64,000 nucleotides of DNA, taken from the NCBI GenBank assembly GCA_024516155.1, contig JAJJXM010000003.1, positions 434,001-498,000 of the forward strand, read 5' to 3'. The notes below the pieces were generated by a model. That model saw only the letters and a program-made list of their open reading frames with translations. It had not been told where the DNA came from and made no database searches. Source of the DNA: Pyronema omphalodes. Lineage: Eukaryota; Ascomycota; Pezizomycetes; Pezizales; Pyronemataceae. The position numbers and the translations under genes were made by a program. Positions 1 through 14,512 of this stretch are shown here, one piece after another (the first letter of the stretch is position 1; each line of letters starts with the position of its first letter).

Positions 1-929
1 TCCGTAGTCGTTTCGTTTGGTGTTTTGTCACAGGAATCAACGGCAAAGATTTCGTGGAATGACTCCTCAGACCGGAGACTTTGATTGGTGTCAGTCGCTG
101 TTTCGTCTGTGGTTGTGTTGTCGGAACCGATGATAGGCATTTCGTGTAATGAATTCTCAGGCTCGAGACTTGAACTGGTCTTAGCCGCTTCTTCGTTCGT
201 GGTGGGGTCCTCAGGCTGGAGACTTTGATTGGTGTCAGCCGCTGTTTCGTTTGTAGTTGTGTTGTCGAAACCGATGGTAGGCATTTCGTGCAATGAATTC
301 TCAGGCCCGAGACTTGAACTGGTCTTAGCCGCTTCTTCGTTCGTGGTGGGGTTATCGAAACTGATGACAGGTATTTCGTCTGATACTTCTCCGGTCTGCG
401 AGACTTCATCAATCCCAGTCGCTATTTCGTTTGTGGTGTCATTTTTAGCTTCGATTGCAACTCCAGCGGCATCGGAAATGGCCTCAATCACTGCCTCTGT
501 ATCAACCTGATTCACTTCATCATCCGGATTGGCGATTATTCTGGGTACTTCATACGATCGTTGCGTCACTACATCTTCCTCTGTCTGCCCCCCTGTATCC
601 ATCGAAACAACGGTACTCGGAAGTTGTCCAAACGGCGGTTGATTCATTGTATGTCTCGTCTGCAAATGCACTGGCATTCGAATAGCATTATCAAAAAATC
701 CCTGCAGCGTAGATGAAGTTGATCCCGACTGAACGCTTGTAATCGAACCGTGTCTTGGTACAATGTTTCCAGCGGTATTGGCTTTTGTTGCTCTCCAGAG
801 TAACGGAGATCGAAGCTTTGCGAGGCGCCGCCATGGACTATGTTTGTCTTCGGGGGTGTCGGGACTCGGTTCAGAACCACGAGTCGAGCGGGAAGGGAAG
901 GAAAGTTTCTTAAATAAGATTGTCGACAT
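1..929 (-). CDS. Repeat-containing acidic protein, 3' end beyond window
   Basis: An uninterrupted frame runs from an ATG at 929 down to base 1, at least 309 codons, and leaves the window still open, so the C-terminus is missing. I do not recognise the family. The first 60 or so residues are basic (KKLSF, WRRLAKLR), then the protein turns acidic and rich in Thr, Asn, Glu and Ser. Residues from about 190 contain a near-exact 48-residue tandem repeat: the DNA unit is 144 bp, at 208-351 and 64-207, with degenerate flanking copies. Each unit carries TTNEEAAKTSSSL, ENSLHEMP and TNQSL segments. The repeat unit is a multiple of three and is stop-free in this frame, which supports real coding. No signal peptide or membrane segment is visible in the N-terminus. 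The expanded repeat suggests a disordered low-complexity protein; copy number may vary between strains. Confidence 0.7.
   Translation of the reverse strand, partial: MSTILFKKLSFPSRSTRGSEPSPDTPEDKHSPWRRLAKLRSPLLWRATKANTAGNIVPRHGSITSVQSGSTSSTLQGFFDNAIRMPVHLQTRHTMNQPPFGQLPSTVVSMDTGGQTEEDVVTQRSYEVPRIIANPDDEVNQVDTEAVIEAISDAAGVAIEAKNDTTNEIATGIDEVSQTGEVSDEIPVISFDNPTTNEEAAKTSSSLGPENSLHEMPTIGFDNTTTNETAADTNQSLQPEDPTTNEEAAKTSSSLEPENSLHEMPIIGSDNTTTDETATDTNQSLRSEESFHEIFAVDSCDKTPNETTT
64..351 (-). repeat. Two 144-bp tandem coding repeats
   Basis: Units 64-207 and 208-351 differ at only a handful of positions, and the flanks keep weaker copies (1-63 and 352-440). The 144-bp length keeps the reading frame of the surrounding gene, so copy number can change without a frameshift. 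Confidence 0.85.
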
Positions 930-2105
930 TTCGGTGCTTTTGTTACTGAACTAGTTTTAAAATGGAAGAATGGCTTAATGAGGTCCGATTGAACAAAGGT
1001 TGAGGAGCTTAAGTAGTTTCTATCTCGAATTACGTGCGGTCGATTCCTCACCCCCTTAGTGAGGCGCATTTACAGAAACTTCAGAATAAGGAGGCTGTGC
1101 CTACTTGCCCACTTACCTAGCCACAATATTGTTTGATTGCTTGGTAGGTATATCAAATCTCATAGGTTGCGGGGTGCGTGAATCTGGAAGATAACTGGCT
1201 GTGCTATATTCAGTTTTATGTGCTTCTAGAATACAGCCGATGATGTTGCATGTGCTTAGATTGCATCATTGATGCTGATACGTGGGGTTTTATTTTAATT
1301 TGCATTCGTTGATCAGATAATATGATTGGTACATGTTCGATGACGCAATAGAATATTTGCCGCGCAGGTTTATACATTTCGCAACCAAAAAGCAAAATAA
1401 ATCAGACCTTCATCAATGTATAAATTCTCCTGTAATACAGCCAGTGAATAATGACACACTTGATGAATAAGAAAGCTACAAAACAAATCAACGATAGCCC
1501 ATGATAAGGCAGTAATCTCTGCTGTCGCAGCAAAAAGAAGATTCGAAATAAAAAAAACATACATATCATCCGCGGAGGCTGTAATATCTTTTTGAGGGAA
1601 CATATGACGTGCGGTCTGCGGGATAAACATGGTATACCAGCAAATATCAATCGTTCATCAAGTAATAGTAATTACCCTAACAAAAACAACCATGTTAACA
1701 TTTCTGAACTGTTCAGAAAAAAGAGTTAGGTGCTTCATCCACTTGTATTATACACTCCTTGATTACTCATACCTCACGCTTCCCACAAGCCACGATCATC
1801 ATTATTATCGTTAAATACTCACATCGCAATTGCGAAGATATGTAATGGAGCAGTGGAAACATGGTGACATTCTCCCTATATATCGAACGCTATAAAGACT
1901 CAATACAACAAGGTAATCAAACCAATAACATAGCACCATATCTTGCAATCCATCAAAGTTCTCTCCGATGATCCTCCGGCGTTTCCGTAGCCACCAATTC
2001 TCACTCTACCCTTCTTCACCATAACAAAATCACCCAATTTAAAAACGCCGGAAATTCCCCTTTCTTGAACCATCCATAAGATAAGCTATAGGATCTGAAT
2101 ACATT
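930..2105. other. AT-rich intergenic stretch
   Basis: Upstream of the edge gene. Short open frames are present in several registers (for example 1370-1650), but none has a recognisable domain, and codon use looks like random AT-rich DNA. I see no RNA gene here. Confidence 0.6.
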
Positions 2106-2755
2106 CATGGCTTGATTTTCCCAAACAATGCTACCAAAAATTCACCATAACTTGTAAATTCGTCTTGGAAGCCCTGCATCTCAAGCAGCGAATAGAACAT
2201 TCATATCTGCAGTATCTAGTAGGACATGCCTGATTATTAATTTCAATATCCGGCGTATTTATAATATCGTAGATTTTTTCAACAGGTCTAACAAAATGGT
2301 TTAGTATATATGGTATCCCATGATTGGACTATTACAATTTCCAATTTCTCGATTGCAAGAAGCTCAGAAGCTTAAGACTAGGAACATCCAATATATCAGC
2401 AGGGATAGGAACACGGATACATTATAAGTAAATTTCACCATCATCCAAGATCAAGATCTGTTTACAATTCAATATGGTCATACATGTAGCATATAATATA
2501 CAAATCTTCAGCAATCTCTTCAGATTTATCATCCAGTGTAGCAATATCTTGAGAACCACTACACAGCATGAGTAATATGTCCCTCAATAATAATGATATT
2601 ATCCTTCGATTCCAAAAACCCACCATCTCTAGTAGCCATTTCGAAGGGATTGTGCGTACCTGAACCCCAAGGATCACTTCGTTTGCTTTGAATATTTCGG
2701 ATCCGGTTTTGATTGTCAAATCGGAACGAGAACTGGAGTTGATGATTCTAACCAA
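2106..2755 (-). pseudogene. Decayed BTB/POZ-domain gene
   Basis: Pieces of a fungal BTB protein appear in order on the minus strand but in different frames. A start near 2755 leads into SDLTIKTGSEIFKANEVIL, the usual opening strand and helix of the BTB fold (SDLTI...F..H..VL). A segment ending YIICYMYDHIEL stops at 2462. After a gap comes ADILDVPSLKLLSFL (about 2360-2400), the typical 'LADKYDvpsLk.LA' helix that follows a BTB domain. Then RPVEKIYDIINTPD (about 2245-2285), and lastly GFQDEFTSYGEFLVALFGK ending at 2106, in another frame. The order matches one ancestral gene. No set of GT-AG introns obvious to me joins the pieces, so I call it a pseudogene, but a badly modelled live gene is possible. 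Confidence 0.5.
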
Positions 2756-3684
2756 TCTTAGCTTTTTTTATTTGAAGCAGGAAAATAATCCGGACTAACT
2801 CTTATAAGAATTATTATAACTTCGATTGACAGCGTGGATTGAGCGCCATTGTTCATCGGTTCCCTTGGAAATTGGATAAAATATCTCTAGATAAACAGTC
2901 CCTTTGAATCAACGCATACTTTCAAGTTCTGAGGGTAAGTATAGAAATGAGCAAATATTAAGAGGATTTATTATTTCCAACACATAACAAAGATAACCAC
3001 AATATATATACAAAAACAGCATTTCTCCAGGCAACACAACTGGTACTTATTTCTTTCTTAAACATGACCGGTAAACTCGTAAACCTGCAATAGTAACAAA
3101 TGAGGCTGCCGAAATATCTCAAGACGTCGATTCAACGGTTATTGCAAGCACGGTATAGGCTGTGAAAAAATCATATACAATCACTCGAACATCATTGTGC
3201 CCAAATAGGTATAGCAGCTCAAAAAAATTGAGCTTCAAAGGGCTGTTTTTGATAAACTCTACACCATCGACAAGAAAACATGGGACTTTCTAGCTCTTAT
3301 AGCCCTAACCAAATAGTATTTTAATTCTCAAGGATTGTTCTTCACATCCTACTCTATCGTTTCTGGGGATATGATTAAACCTTTTTCACGCTACCCCTAC
3401 TAAAGTTTCCAGAATTATATCTGTACCTGAATTGTAGCAGCTTCACTACATACTCTTAATAATAATGAACTCTGATTTCCAAAGGACTTGTAACGTGATT
3501 GGTGAACAGGGTTGTGATATTGTGTTTCTAGGACAGGATAGCACTGGCCACATATGCTACTCGTTACGTTCATTCATACATGGGGTTATACAAGCGCTTT
3601 GTATAAATACAAAATTGTTTTAAACAAAAACTTAAAGACAGAAACCCTTCCCCATTCTTCCACGCCCGAAAATTTTCAAAAAAC
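2756..3684. other. AT-rich intergenic stretch
   Basis: Between the BTB remnant and the 3' end of DBP5. Includes the probable DBP5 3' UTR just below 3684. No supported gene. Confidence 0.6.
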
Positions 3685-5217
3685 TTATTTTGAGGTGTCA
3701 CCGGCAGTCTTACTCTTCAACACTTGCTTGACAATCTTCTCAACCTCCTATTGATTTCATTAGCCGCCGTTTCCTTTTTGATATCAAATTTTGGGCCAGA
3801 GGTGACTTACATCAATATCGTGAGTGGGAACCTTAGTCATCGTAACTCCAAAGTAGGTCTGAATCTCATTCAGCTCAGCCCAACTCTTCTTGTCGTGAAC
3901 GAAAGAGATTGAAACACCGACACGTCCGAAACGTCCGGTTCTTCCAATTCTGTGCAAGTAGGTCTGGGGGTCGGGTCTTCCGTTTCCGTCTAGGGGGATA
4001 TCGTAGTTGACAACCATAGAGACAGTTGCGACATCGATTCCTCTTGCCAATACGTTGGTGGTGATCAAAACCTTTGCCTTTCCGCTGGCGAAGTCATCCA
4101 TGACCTTGTCACGCTCCTCCGCGGTAAGAGCTCCGTGCAATGCAACAACCTTGTGGCCATCTGCCTCCATACGACGCTGGATCTCAGCAGCAGAGTCACG
4201 ACGCTTGACGAAGATGACTGAGGATCCGACAGTAAGGATGTGGTAAAGCTCGACCAAAATTGTGTACTTGTCCTCCTCACTGTCACAGTCCATGTAGAGC
4301 TGCTTAATTCCATCGACGGTAAGCTCCTCCTGTTTGAGGGTGATCTGGTTGGCGTTGGGTGCGAAATCGTTGGCGTACTTGACAACCTGTTCGGGGAAAG
4401 TGGCGGAAAACAAAACGATCTGGGTGGTTTTCGGGACGGTCTGCTTTACACGGAGACACTGCTCTCCGAGTCCCTGCTGGTCCAACATGTTGTCCGCCTC
4501 GTCGAGAACGAAAACCTTGAGCTGATCGACGGGAAGCTGTTTCCGGCGGATCAAGTCAAGGACGGTTCCAGGGGTTCCAACGACAATGTGAGCATCGATC
4601 TTCTGTCCTCTTGCAACTCCGTTGGGAATTGCAAACGCAGTCTTGACCTTTGTGAATTGACCCATGGTCTCCACGACGGTCATAATCTGGCGAGCAAGCT
4701 CACGGGAGGGAGCAAGACACAGTGCCTGAACGGTAGGCTGGTTGATATCGACACGAGTAAGCATGGTAAGGACGAAGGCGGCAGTCTTTCCAGTTCCAGA
4801 CTGGGACTGTCCAATCATGTTGGTGGGAGGGTCGCTGAGAAGGAGGGGTAGTGCGCGCTCCTGAATCTTGGAGGGCTTCTTGAAGTTCATGTAGTAAATT
4901 CCATTGAGGAGTTCCTGGGAGCTGCAGCGGCGACGTTAGACGTGTAGAAGAGGGGTCGGCGAGCAGGATCCATACAGTCCAAGATCCTCGAAGCGTTTGA
5001 CGGAGTAGAGAGGGCTATTTGGGTCGCCCTGCTGGTCTGCGAGCTTGACGTTGACCTCGTAACTGGGCTCATCGAGGTTGGTAGCCTGCTCAGACTCGGC
5101 AGGTTGAGCTTCAGCAGCGGCAGGTGGTGCGGAAAACTCCTCCTCCGCATCGTCGGCCCATGAAGTCGAGGCAGGTTTGTCGCCGGGGATAGGTCCCATG
5201 CGAGATGCGAGGGACAT
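3685..5217 (-). CDS. DBP5: ATP-dependent RNA helicase Dbp5 (mRNA export)
   Basis: DEAD-box helicase of the Dbp5/DDX19 family, which remodels mRNPs at the cytoplasmic face of the nuclear pore (Gle1-InsP6 and Nup159 partners in yeast) and also acts in translation termination. Exons 4976-5217, 3811-4921 and 3685-3747 join in phase to 471 residues, close to yeast Dbp5 (482). Motifs: Q-motif FEDLGL...FKKPSKIQ (about 76-101), Walker A SQSGTGKT 120-127, DEAD 221-224, SAT 253-255, HRIGRTGR 404-411. The intron at 4922-4975 restores [19 protein letters not shown]. The last intron (3748-3810) restores the conserved [12 protein letters not shown] tail, which a single-frame reading would miss. The N-terminal ~65 residues are Ala/Glu/Pro-rich and disordered, as in orthologues. 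Start chosen at MSLASRMG; the frame is also open a little further upstream. Confidence 0.96.
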
Positions 5218-6028
5218 GACGGTTGGTTGTGTAATAAGAGAACGGGTTAAAGATAGACAAAGACGTGAAACTGAAGCGCGTTCAGTTACTATTATGTCTT
5301 GAGAAAGCAAATATGAAGCTTGAGTATTACCGTATTATGTGCGTCTTTGTATGTAGACGCGTGGTGTTGGATAATAGATGTAGGTTGTGGTGTGTTGTTG
5401 AGAACACAAGTTGCAACTAAAGAGCTCTCAGAGATTTGGCGGGGTGCGGCTTAAAGTGATCTGGCAGCGTGGGGTACCGATGACTACTGGGGGTTAGAGT
5501 GCTAGCAGCTAGCGGTACGAGAAACGAGTCCCAGTAGCTACAGTTCGACCCACCATATATTATCCTACGCTCGTGCTTCACGAAATAAGAAGGACTGTAA
5601 GCTGGCAAATATTTTCACTCTGGGACTGTCTTGATGATAATCTTCACAGACAAAAAAATTCAATATCACGATACTTGCGCGGGTAGAAACAGCTGCGCGT
5701 AATATGTTACACTTCAATTGGCCACAGCAGCGCGATCTGATGTGAGCTCGTCTTACCAACTCTTTTGGATCACGTGATCCACAAATATATTCTTCAAGGT
5801 CACTGCAGGACACATTTACAATTCGAACGAAAATTTACCAGAAATTTATTCTCCTTTTCGATACTTTGTTCAACAGATTCGGTACAAAAATATGAAGCCT
5901 GTGGGCTGGTTACAACCTATTTCCCCGTCGTAGACATGCCCTGATATGCGCGCATCCAATCCTCCACAAAAACTTCAATTCCTACGGTTATATACAATTA
6001 CCTGCGGTCTTCTCAGAAAAGAAAATTC
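5218..6028. other. Intergenic between DBP5 and cutinase
   Basis: Holds the DBP5 5' region (5218-5400) and the cutinase 3' region. The short minus-strand frames at 5417-5813 have no domain and I do not treat them as genes. Confidence 0.6.
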
Positions 6029-6927
6029 TTAGACTCTGCTTGCTGCCCATGCTGCTGCCTCTGGACCATCTTCTTCATAAGTCAAGTGTCCATCGATGGG
6101 TAGCGGTATTCCATCACAGATCGGGTCGTTACTGTGGCACCAGGTCCTGACCTTTCCATTTAATTCACCAGGGAAAGCTTGGCCCTGTTTGAAGATTAGT
6201 TATATTCTGTCTTTTTCTTTCGATAAACATACGTCATTTGGGTCTCCAAACAGTGCAATGGCGTAGATTTTGCTGTGAAGCGAGGTCGAAATTCTAGCAG
6301 CGGCCTTGTGCGTAACCTGTGCTCCTTGACTATAAAATTGTTAGTAAAATTTTACTGATTATGATGAGAACAATTCTTACCTATATCCTCCCCAGATAAT
6401 CTTTGCATTCGGGCACTGGGATACAGCCTTGGCCGTCAAAGACGCCATGCTATTAGCGCCCTCTTCGTCACCACCAGCGAGATATCCAGACTGCAAAACC
6501 ACCCATTAGTCTGAACCACAATTCAAGAAGCTAAGAATAAACCCACAATAAGAGCAGCATATGGCTGGACTCCCTGTACCGCAACCTTGCCAGGTCTCTG
6601 TGCAATCAAACCATCTGCAAAGGCGACTCCTATACCAGTTCCAATGTTTCCGGATCCGTAAGTTCCACGTGCATGGATAAGAATAATATCGTTGCAAATT
6701 CCGTTAACCACATCGTTTCTGACATCGCTACCAGCGCGAGAAGAAATGGTTGCAGTTTTCTTTGCGACAGCGGCGTCCTGAAATGCCTTCTCAAGTCGTG
6801 AGAAGATGGCACTGTCCATCTCCACAGACTGAGTCATTGGAGAGACGGCGGCATTCGCGGGAACAGGAGAAGGGGCCGCAATGGCCAAAGCAGACAAAAC
6901 GAGAAGCACAAGAGACGTAAACTGCAT
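6029..6927 (-). CDS. Secreted cutinase
   Basis: Serine esterase of the cutinase family (alpha/beta hydrolase) that hydrolyses cutin or other short polyester and ester substrates outside the cell. Exons 6547-6927, 6381-6490, 6233-6329 and 6029-6184 join to 247 residues. The N-terminus MQFTSLVLLVLSALAIA is a clear signal peptide, followed by a 50-residue pro-like segment. The catalytic triad is visible: Ser164 in GGYSQGA, Asp216 in the CHSNDPIC disulphide loop, and His229 in DGHLTY. The second intron (6330-6380) splits the catalytic serine codon (AG|T). The early block NDIILIHARGT is the usual cutinase beta-strand with the oxyanion region. Substrate (cutin versus acetylxylan) cannot be decided by eye; the CxxxDxxC plus H arrangement fits cutinase best. 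Confidence 0.92.
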
Positions 6928-9900
6928 CTTGAAGTCTGGAAGGAGTGCCGGTGGGAGGATTGGCTTGTGGGCTGGTCCGCAAATTGTGGACGGCCGTCCG
7001 TGTTTTATGTTGCCGTGAGGAGTAGAGAACGATGGGTCCTTTGTTAATTACTTCACACGGATTACTTAGCTCTGAAAAAAGGTAAATTCCACTCCGGTTC
7101 TAGCTCCCTAGACCATTAACCTCGTTTCCTACACACAAAACCCCATTCCACCATCGATTTCGGTGGGGCTTCACGATGTTTACCAAAAAAGGAAAAAAAT
7201 ATCTTTTATCCAGACGCTTGCCATGCATAAAGGAGATGGGCCATGTGTACGATTAGCCAAAGTGGATTTACTACGAATCTCAATTCAGCGATGTACTCCG
7301 TTATTCTGGACTTATTTGTTGATACTGCGTGACCGGATAATATGCATATGTCTACCTTTCGCCAATCCTTCTATAGTCAGGTTAATATGATCATCCATGT
7401 TTGACAATTGTTAGCCGAATGGCTTTTTAGCCCCTGAAGTCATCTAAATTCATATTGGCTGACCTGGTTTTGCGTAACCCACAGATACGCGGAGAAGTAA
7501 ACGAACGCGAGCCCGGAAACGAAAGGCACTGAGAAATCCGACTACCGACGTATAACGGACCACGGTGCATCAAGATGACAGCCGCGATCTTGCTTATCAC
7601 CACACCAAAAATAATCTCAGGCATTATGTATTCGATATATTTGGACCTTTCCTGCTCCATGTGAGACCTCGGAAACCAAAGAATCCCAGATACGACTCAT
7701 GGACAATTCTACAGAGCCTAGCAGCTGTTCGCTAGAACCCACATCGGAAACCAATACCTGGATCCTGCAATCTATTTTCCCCGCATTTTCCCCACATTTC
7801 GGCACAAAGGCTTGTTTTGACCTAGAGCCACGCCGAGAGTAGGCGTTCTGGATGGAATATTCGGCTTCTCCGGATCTTGCCGGCGGAGCGAAGCCTCTAA
7901 GACAATTCGGATTCATAACAACGATTCCGAGACGGTAAGCCTAAGACTTTCTCTTACTAAAGCTATGTCATTTTTAACCAAACTTGCTCCAGATAGTGCG
8001 GAGAATATACTCACTATGACAAGAATACAATCTGGAACTCGCCGATAGTCCGCTGCTAAGCTTCTCGTCAGCTAAAAGAGGAGTAAAATACCAATATCCA
8101 TGAAACGGCCCCTTCTTACCGTCAAAGGGATTACAAGGACATCAGACGAACGCTACTATACAATACAAAGAGAACCCATGTTTTTCTACTGCAGATTGAT
8201 ACCTCTTCTATGCATTAAACGTGGTAACGTGGTAACGTGGTATCAAAAATCACACTGCACGGTAAAAATAACATCTCCTTTATGATTACTTACATTCCTC
8301 AAACACCGCTATATCCGCAGTAACGGCAGCAGATCCGGATCATCAGCCTTATTCCGGAGATCATAATCTTCCCAAGCGCTGATTACGTCTGCATAGGAGC
8401 CCATGGAAAAAAGATATCGCATTCCCCATTCCACAGAAATTTCGGAGACACGTATGTACGTCGGATCAATGTTTTACTCGGTCTAAGAATTCAACCGTTT
8501 ATCGTCGTTCACTGGTAAATATTATTGCATGTATATTAAAGCACCTCCGTCGTCGGGGATGCCGTGTTCCGAAAAATAACTGACAGACATGGGTATATCC
8601 GGCTGCATAGGGAACGTGTTGGTTCGGACCCTTATCCATAGATTGCCATGACATCTTTCCAAGGGATTTCAATATATTTTCGGCCCCGCAAGCCGAAAAA
8701 TCTTTAACATCTCCATAGCGGTGAAAACAACCGGGCTTTAGCGACTTTGTAGCTTTATGTTCCGGATAACTATTGTAAGCAACTCGCCGTTGTGGATCAC
8801 GCTATAAAAAAGCTAATTCTTGGCATATTTACTATTCAATTCAAACACCAACAAAAAAAAATACCATCGAAGACTCATAACCATCGCCGTATTTCTACAT
8901 ACGAGATGCTATCCCGTATTCCGAACTCCTCTAAACACAACATACAGTAGCCGGCTATTAGCGCCAGCCCAAGACTAAATAAAAATGTGGGGTACAGTCG
9001 TATGTGCAAGCTAGCGTACATAGTGCGAATTATCGGATCGTTGCTCAGCGCTGCGGTTATGGATGCATCGTCCACCGGCTAGAAGTTTGTTACTAAAAGT
9101 TGAAACGGTAAAGCTGGTGTATGTAGGAATTAGGATAAGTTTTCACTGCTCGAAGGTCGCGTACATACGGATACCTTCTGCTGGATCATTTGAGACCTGG
9201 AGAATTGGGCATCTTGAGGTTGTGAAGTTTACCATACATAAAGAAGCAGGAGATAATGTATACTGAAAATAAAACATAACATCAAAATCCTCAGAAAAAT
9301 CCTAAGATAATGACCATTACCCACCAGAACTAAACACAGGCTCCAAATCCACTGTGTATTATAATCCCCAGCCAACCCCGCAAGCATACAGAAACCCAGA
9401 GCTTTAAACTTTGATACGATTAAAAAAACACGCCAAGAACTCTGAAATTTCTCCATTCTTGTCTCTCAAATATGAACTTCATCTACTGTGCATAGAAATT
9501 AGCCTTTTGTTTTCCAGTTTTACTTGACATAAAAAGTTAACTTAAAGTCTTGGGCTCACACCCCCGGAATTCCTGTGCATCCTGTCGGCTGCAAGGTGAT
9601 GGATACATAGATTCTCGGAATGTTTTGTTACCGACGATCCAGACCTTTTCCCTTTTCAATGAAGATTCCGAAAGGCTATACTAAGGTACCAGGAACGATA
9701 TATGCCTGAAGTACGGAGAAAGATTTAGCAAGGTGTCTTGTGGTGGTCTCTGTGGATCTTAATGGATGGTAGTATTGGATTTGTAACCTTTATTCATAAT
9801 ACCGAAAATATGAATAATAATGTCCATGATTTCAGCTAGCCGAAAATTGATTAGATGGAAGAAGGAGAAATGCATGTGAGAAGGAATCAGCAATAAGTAA

Positions 9901-11294
9901 CCGATAGGTGGGGTTATATATTCTCTTCAGGTTACAGCTGAGGATGAAGATGTAACCTTATGGCTGATGGAGTGGAAGGTATATCAACTATCGCCTTGAA
10001 TTCCACATAACGTGTACTTACTTAGGCATACATAAAGAGGCCCCAAAACTGAGAGTATTCCTCATAATTCTGGTTATTATAGACTCTCATCCGGATATTA
10101 TCAGAGCAGAATTTTTGATTTTGGCCCAGAGATAGGTAGGTATGCGCTGAATTAGTAACGCGAGTGATATTTTATGCTACTTGTAGCGGACCGCCGGAGT
10201 TTAGGGGTTTCTAATCCTACTTGTTTTTATTTTCCGAAGCTGAGTAGTCATCATTTGATACACCTGAGTCATCTTTCAGGTAATAAAATAAAGTAAGTTA
10301 CATATTGAAATTATTTTAGGTAACGCGTCGGAAGCGCCGCTGCGCATTCAGGACTTGCGGGGAGACTCTAGTCCTTAAACCGCCGCCTACCTTCGATAGA
10401 GCAGACACGATAACTGAAATTTTATTTATATCTGAATACCAGAATCGAAGTCTTGCATAGAAGGGGTTTTCTTCTCAGCCAACAAATAGCTCAAAGACGC
10501 TAGAAATCATTGATTTTTATTCTCAATCATCCATAATTTTTCAGTCTGAAGACTCTGAAATGCTGCTTGAGATATTTTGGCAAAGATAATAGCAATATCA
10601 GGTCCGGTTACTGCTCTAGGTTTTCTACAACGGATTATTGACATTTAGGTTCTTACGTTTCGTATAGTTCTAGCAGTCTACCTGAAGAAGATACACATAC
10701 ATATACAGTATTAATTTCCACTACATAACCATCGCCCATGGACGACGTTTCCACTACTCACAACAGAACAGAATACAACCCAATCTTCAATTCCACTTCA
10801 CCAAATTCCCAAACACCCTCCAATCAGGCCGAAGAGCCTCTAGAATTCCATAATATACATAGATCTCACAGCACCCACGCGACAGCGGGGAAACCCCCGG
10901 CAAATCCGGCTACATATGCATAGACGCGCGCAAACCAGCCCACATTATCCATCCCGCAATTTACCCAGCATCTCTGACATCACACATCACATAACCCCAC
11001 GGTAAACTCCATCGGAGAATTTTCGTTTCCCCGGATTTTCTCGCCATTATGCGGGGTATTTCAACTTTCAAAGGTACCTTATACGGGAAGGGAAGTTTAT
11101 AAAAATCATAATCAAGATCAGCGGGTGTACCGGCACCAAAACCTACAAGCTTCCTCCCGTGAAATAGCGTCATGATAGTATTTGTTTACCGGTGATGACC
11201 TGCTTCAGGCTGAATACTATTTGACTTCTATAGTGAAATATCCAATTATAAGACCCTCTGATTACCTCCATGAGATCGAGAATCCTCACCAATA
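6928..11294. other. 4.4 kb gene-poor gap
   Basis: No reading frame here has a recognisable domain or a convincing multi-exon model. Many short frames occur on both strands (such as 7617-7916, 8875-9075, 10738-10923), all consistent with chance in AT-rich DNA. A 9-bp motif GTGGTAACG is repeated at about 8219-8240. No transposase, LTR or tRNA was recognised. The last 200 bp presumably contain the carboxylesterase promoter. Confidence 0.55.
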
Positions 11295-13057
<1,763 letters not shown>

Positions 13058-14512
13058 TAGGTGAAGCATTGGATGATGGAGTTATACGCTAATGAGACAT
13101 GTCTGAAGAATTATAATTAGGGAAAATTGTTTTCCTGATCTTTGTTGATCTTCATGAATTCTTGTGGGTGAAACGCCGAGGCTCAAAGATCTAGTCGAAG
13201 CATTGGCTTGGGTATGCCTACCGCGAGTCACCGATAATTATCAGGACTGTCGGTTCAGGAGAAGTAGATTTGAAAACTCTCCCGATTGTTATTCGATGGG
13301 CCGATTTCCACCTTCCCTAAACACTTCAAACTTTGTGTTTTCCGGGTTTCTTTCAAGAGGTAACCCTGCTGAGCTCGTATGATGCATACCTCTGGGACCG
13401 GTCGACAAGGCCCGAGTTGTCATAGCTTTGTGCCTCAAAAGCTTCGGGTTCCTTCCGATAATCTGGGAGCCCAGTGAGAAAATGAGATCGCATGATGTAC
13501 CTGGTATGTATCTTCGGGACTTACTCGGCGATGTAGTTCCTATCCTCGGCATACACTACGTAAAGCAACTGTTTCAGCAACCGAGAATAATGTCATTTTT
13601 AAGTTTAATTATCATGCATTTGAGCCCTTTCAAACCCCCCTCGGAGGCGTTCCGCTTTCAAGCTAAGAAATGCTTAATATTTCAGAAGCTTTCCCCGACT
13701 TTTCCGATGGTGCCAGTAAATATTTTGCGGGGGATTCGCTAGAGATGTCATCTGTGATGCAGAGCAGCACCGGTCGGTCTCACTTCCCCGCAATCTAAAG
13801 GGAAATCACTCAAAAAAGCCGCGAAGGAGTTCAAACGCCGCTCTGGGAGGAGACTTGTTGATTCACCAGTTTTTGTCCGAAATTGTTGGTCAAAATCAGA
13901 AACTCTTTCTGTATGTGATGATTCCAAAATATATAAATTTCTAAAAAGATTCATAAAGGTAGTACATAAATACTGGCACAGTTTTGCTTCTCTTCGATTG
14001 ATCAATTAATCGTTCAGAAACGGAACACTAATTTTCGCGTGTCCGCTCGGACTAGGGTTCGGCCATAACCGTCGGCGTTGGTTCTCGCAAGACGCCGGCC
14101 CTATCGGCTTGCCAAGCCATTTGTTGCTCGCTTCCCGGAGCTCAAATGTGCATCCCTGCATCTCGAAGTTTTGCGAAGAGATGATGACGATGCTTCTCTT
14201 CTCCAGCTCATCTTGCATTTTCGTTGAATTATTTCAAACGTTATGATATACAGCTTCTTTAATCTTAAGAAACTATAGATTCACTCTGATTCAGTAAATA
14301 AACTTCTTTCTGATCCTCACGAGACCATTTTCCGTCCCTAACCGTATCCTACCATGACCATGTGTGTAACGGTACTCCCCGCGTGTGCCGACTTCCCTTA
14401 GCCGCGGCATCGGAATTACTGTACAGTACACCAAGAGGGTACTATAGATATAAGCTCCTCTGACGTCGCCTTCCCTCCCCATATAGGTTCCTGTACATCA
14501 AAAACCGTGACA
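13058..14512. other. Intergenic stretch
   Basis: Several short frames overlap each other on both strands (13164-14218) without recognisable domains. I see no RNA gene or element. The last 150 bp are the likely promoter and 5' UTR of glutaryl-CoA dehydrogenase. Confidence 0.6.

Noticed and set aside
1370..1650. 86-codon hydrophobic minus-strand frame
   Set aside because: Hydrophobicity is expected from AT-rich codons; no start context, partner exon or family.
4240..4851. 203-codon plus-strand frame opposite DBP5
   Set aside because: It is the antisense of a highly conserved helicase exon; its openness follows from codon bias of the real gene and it has no domain.
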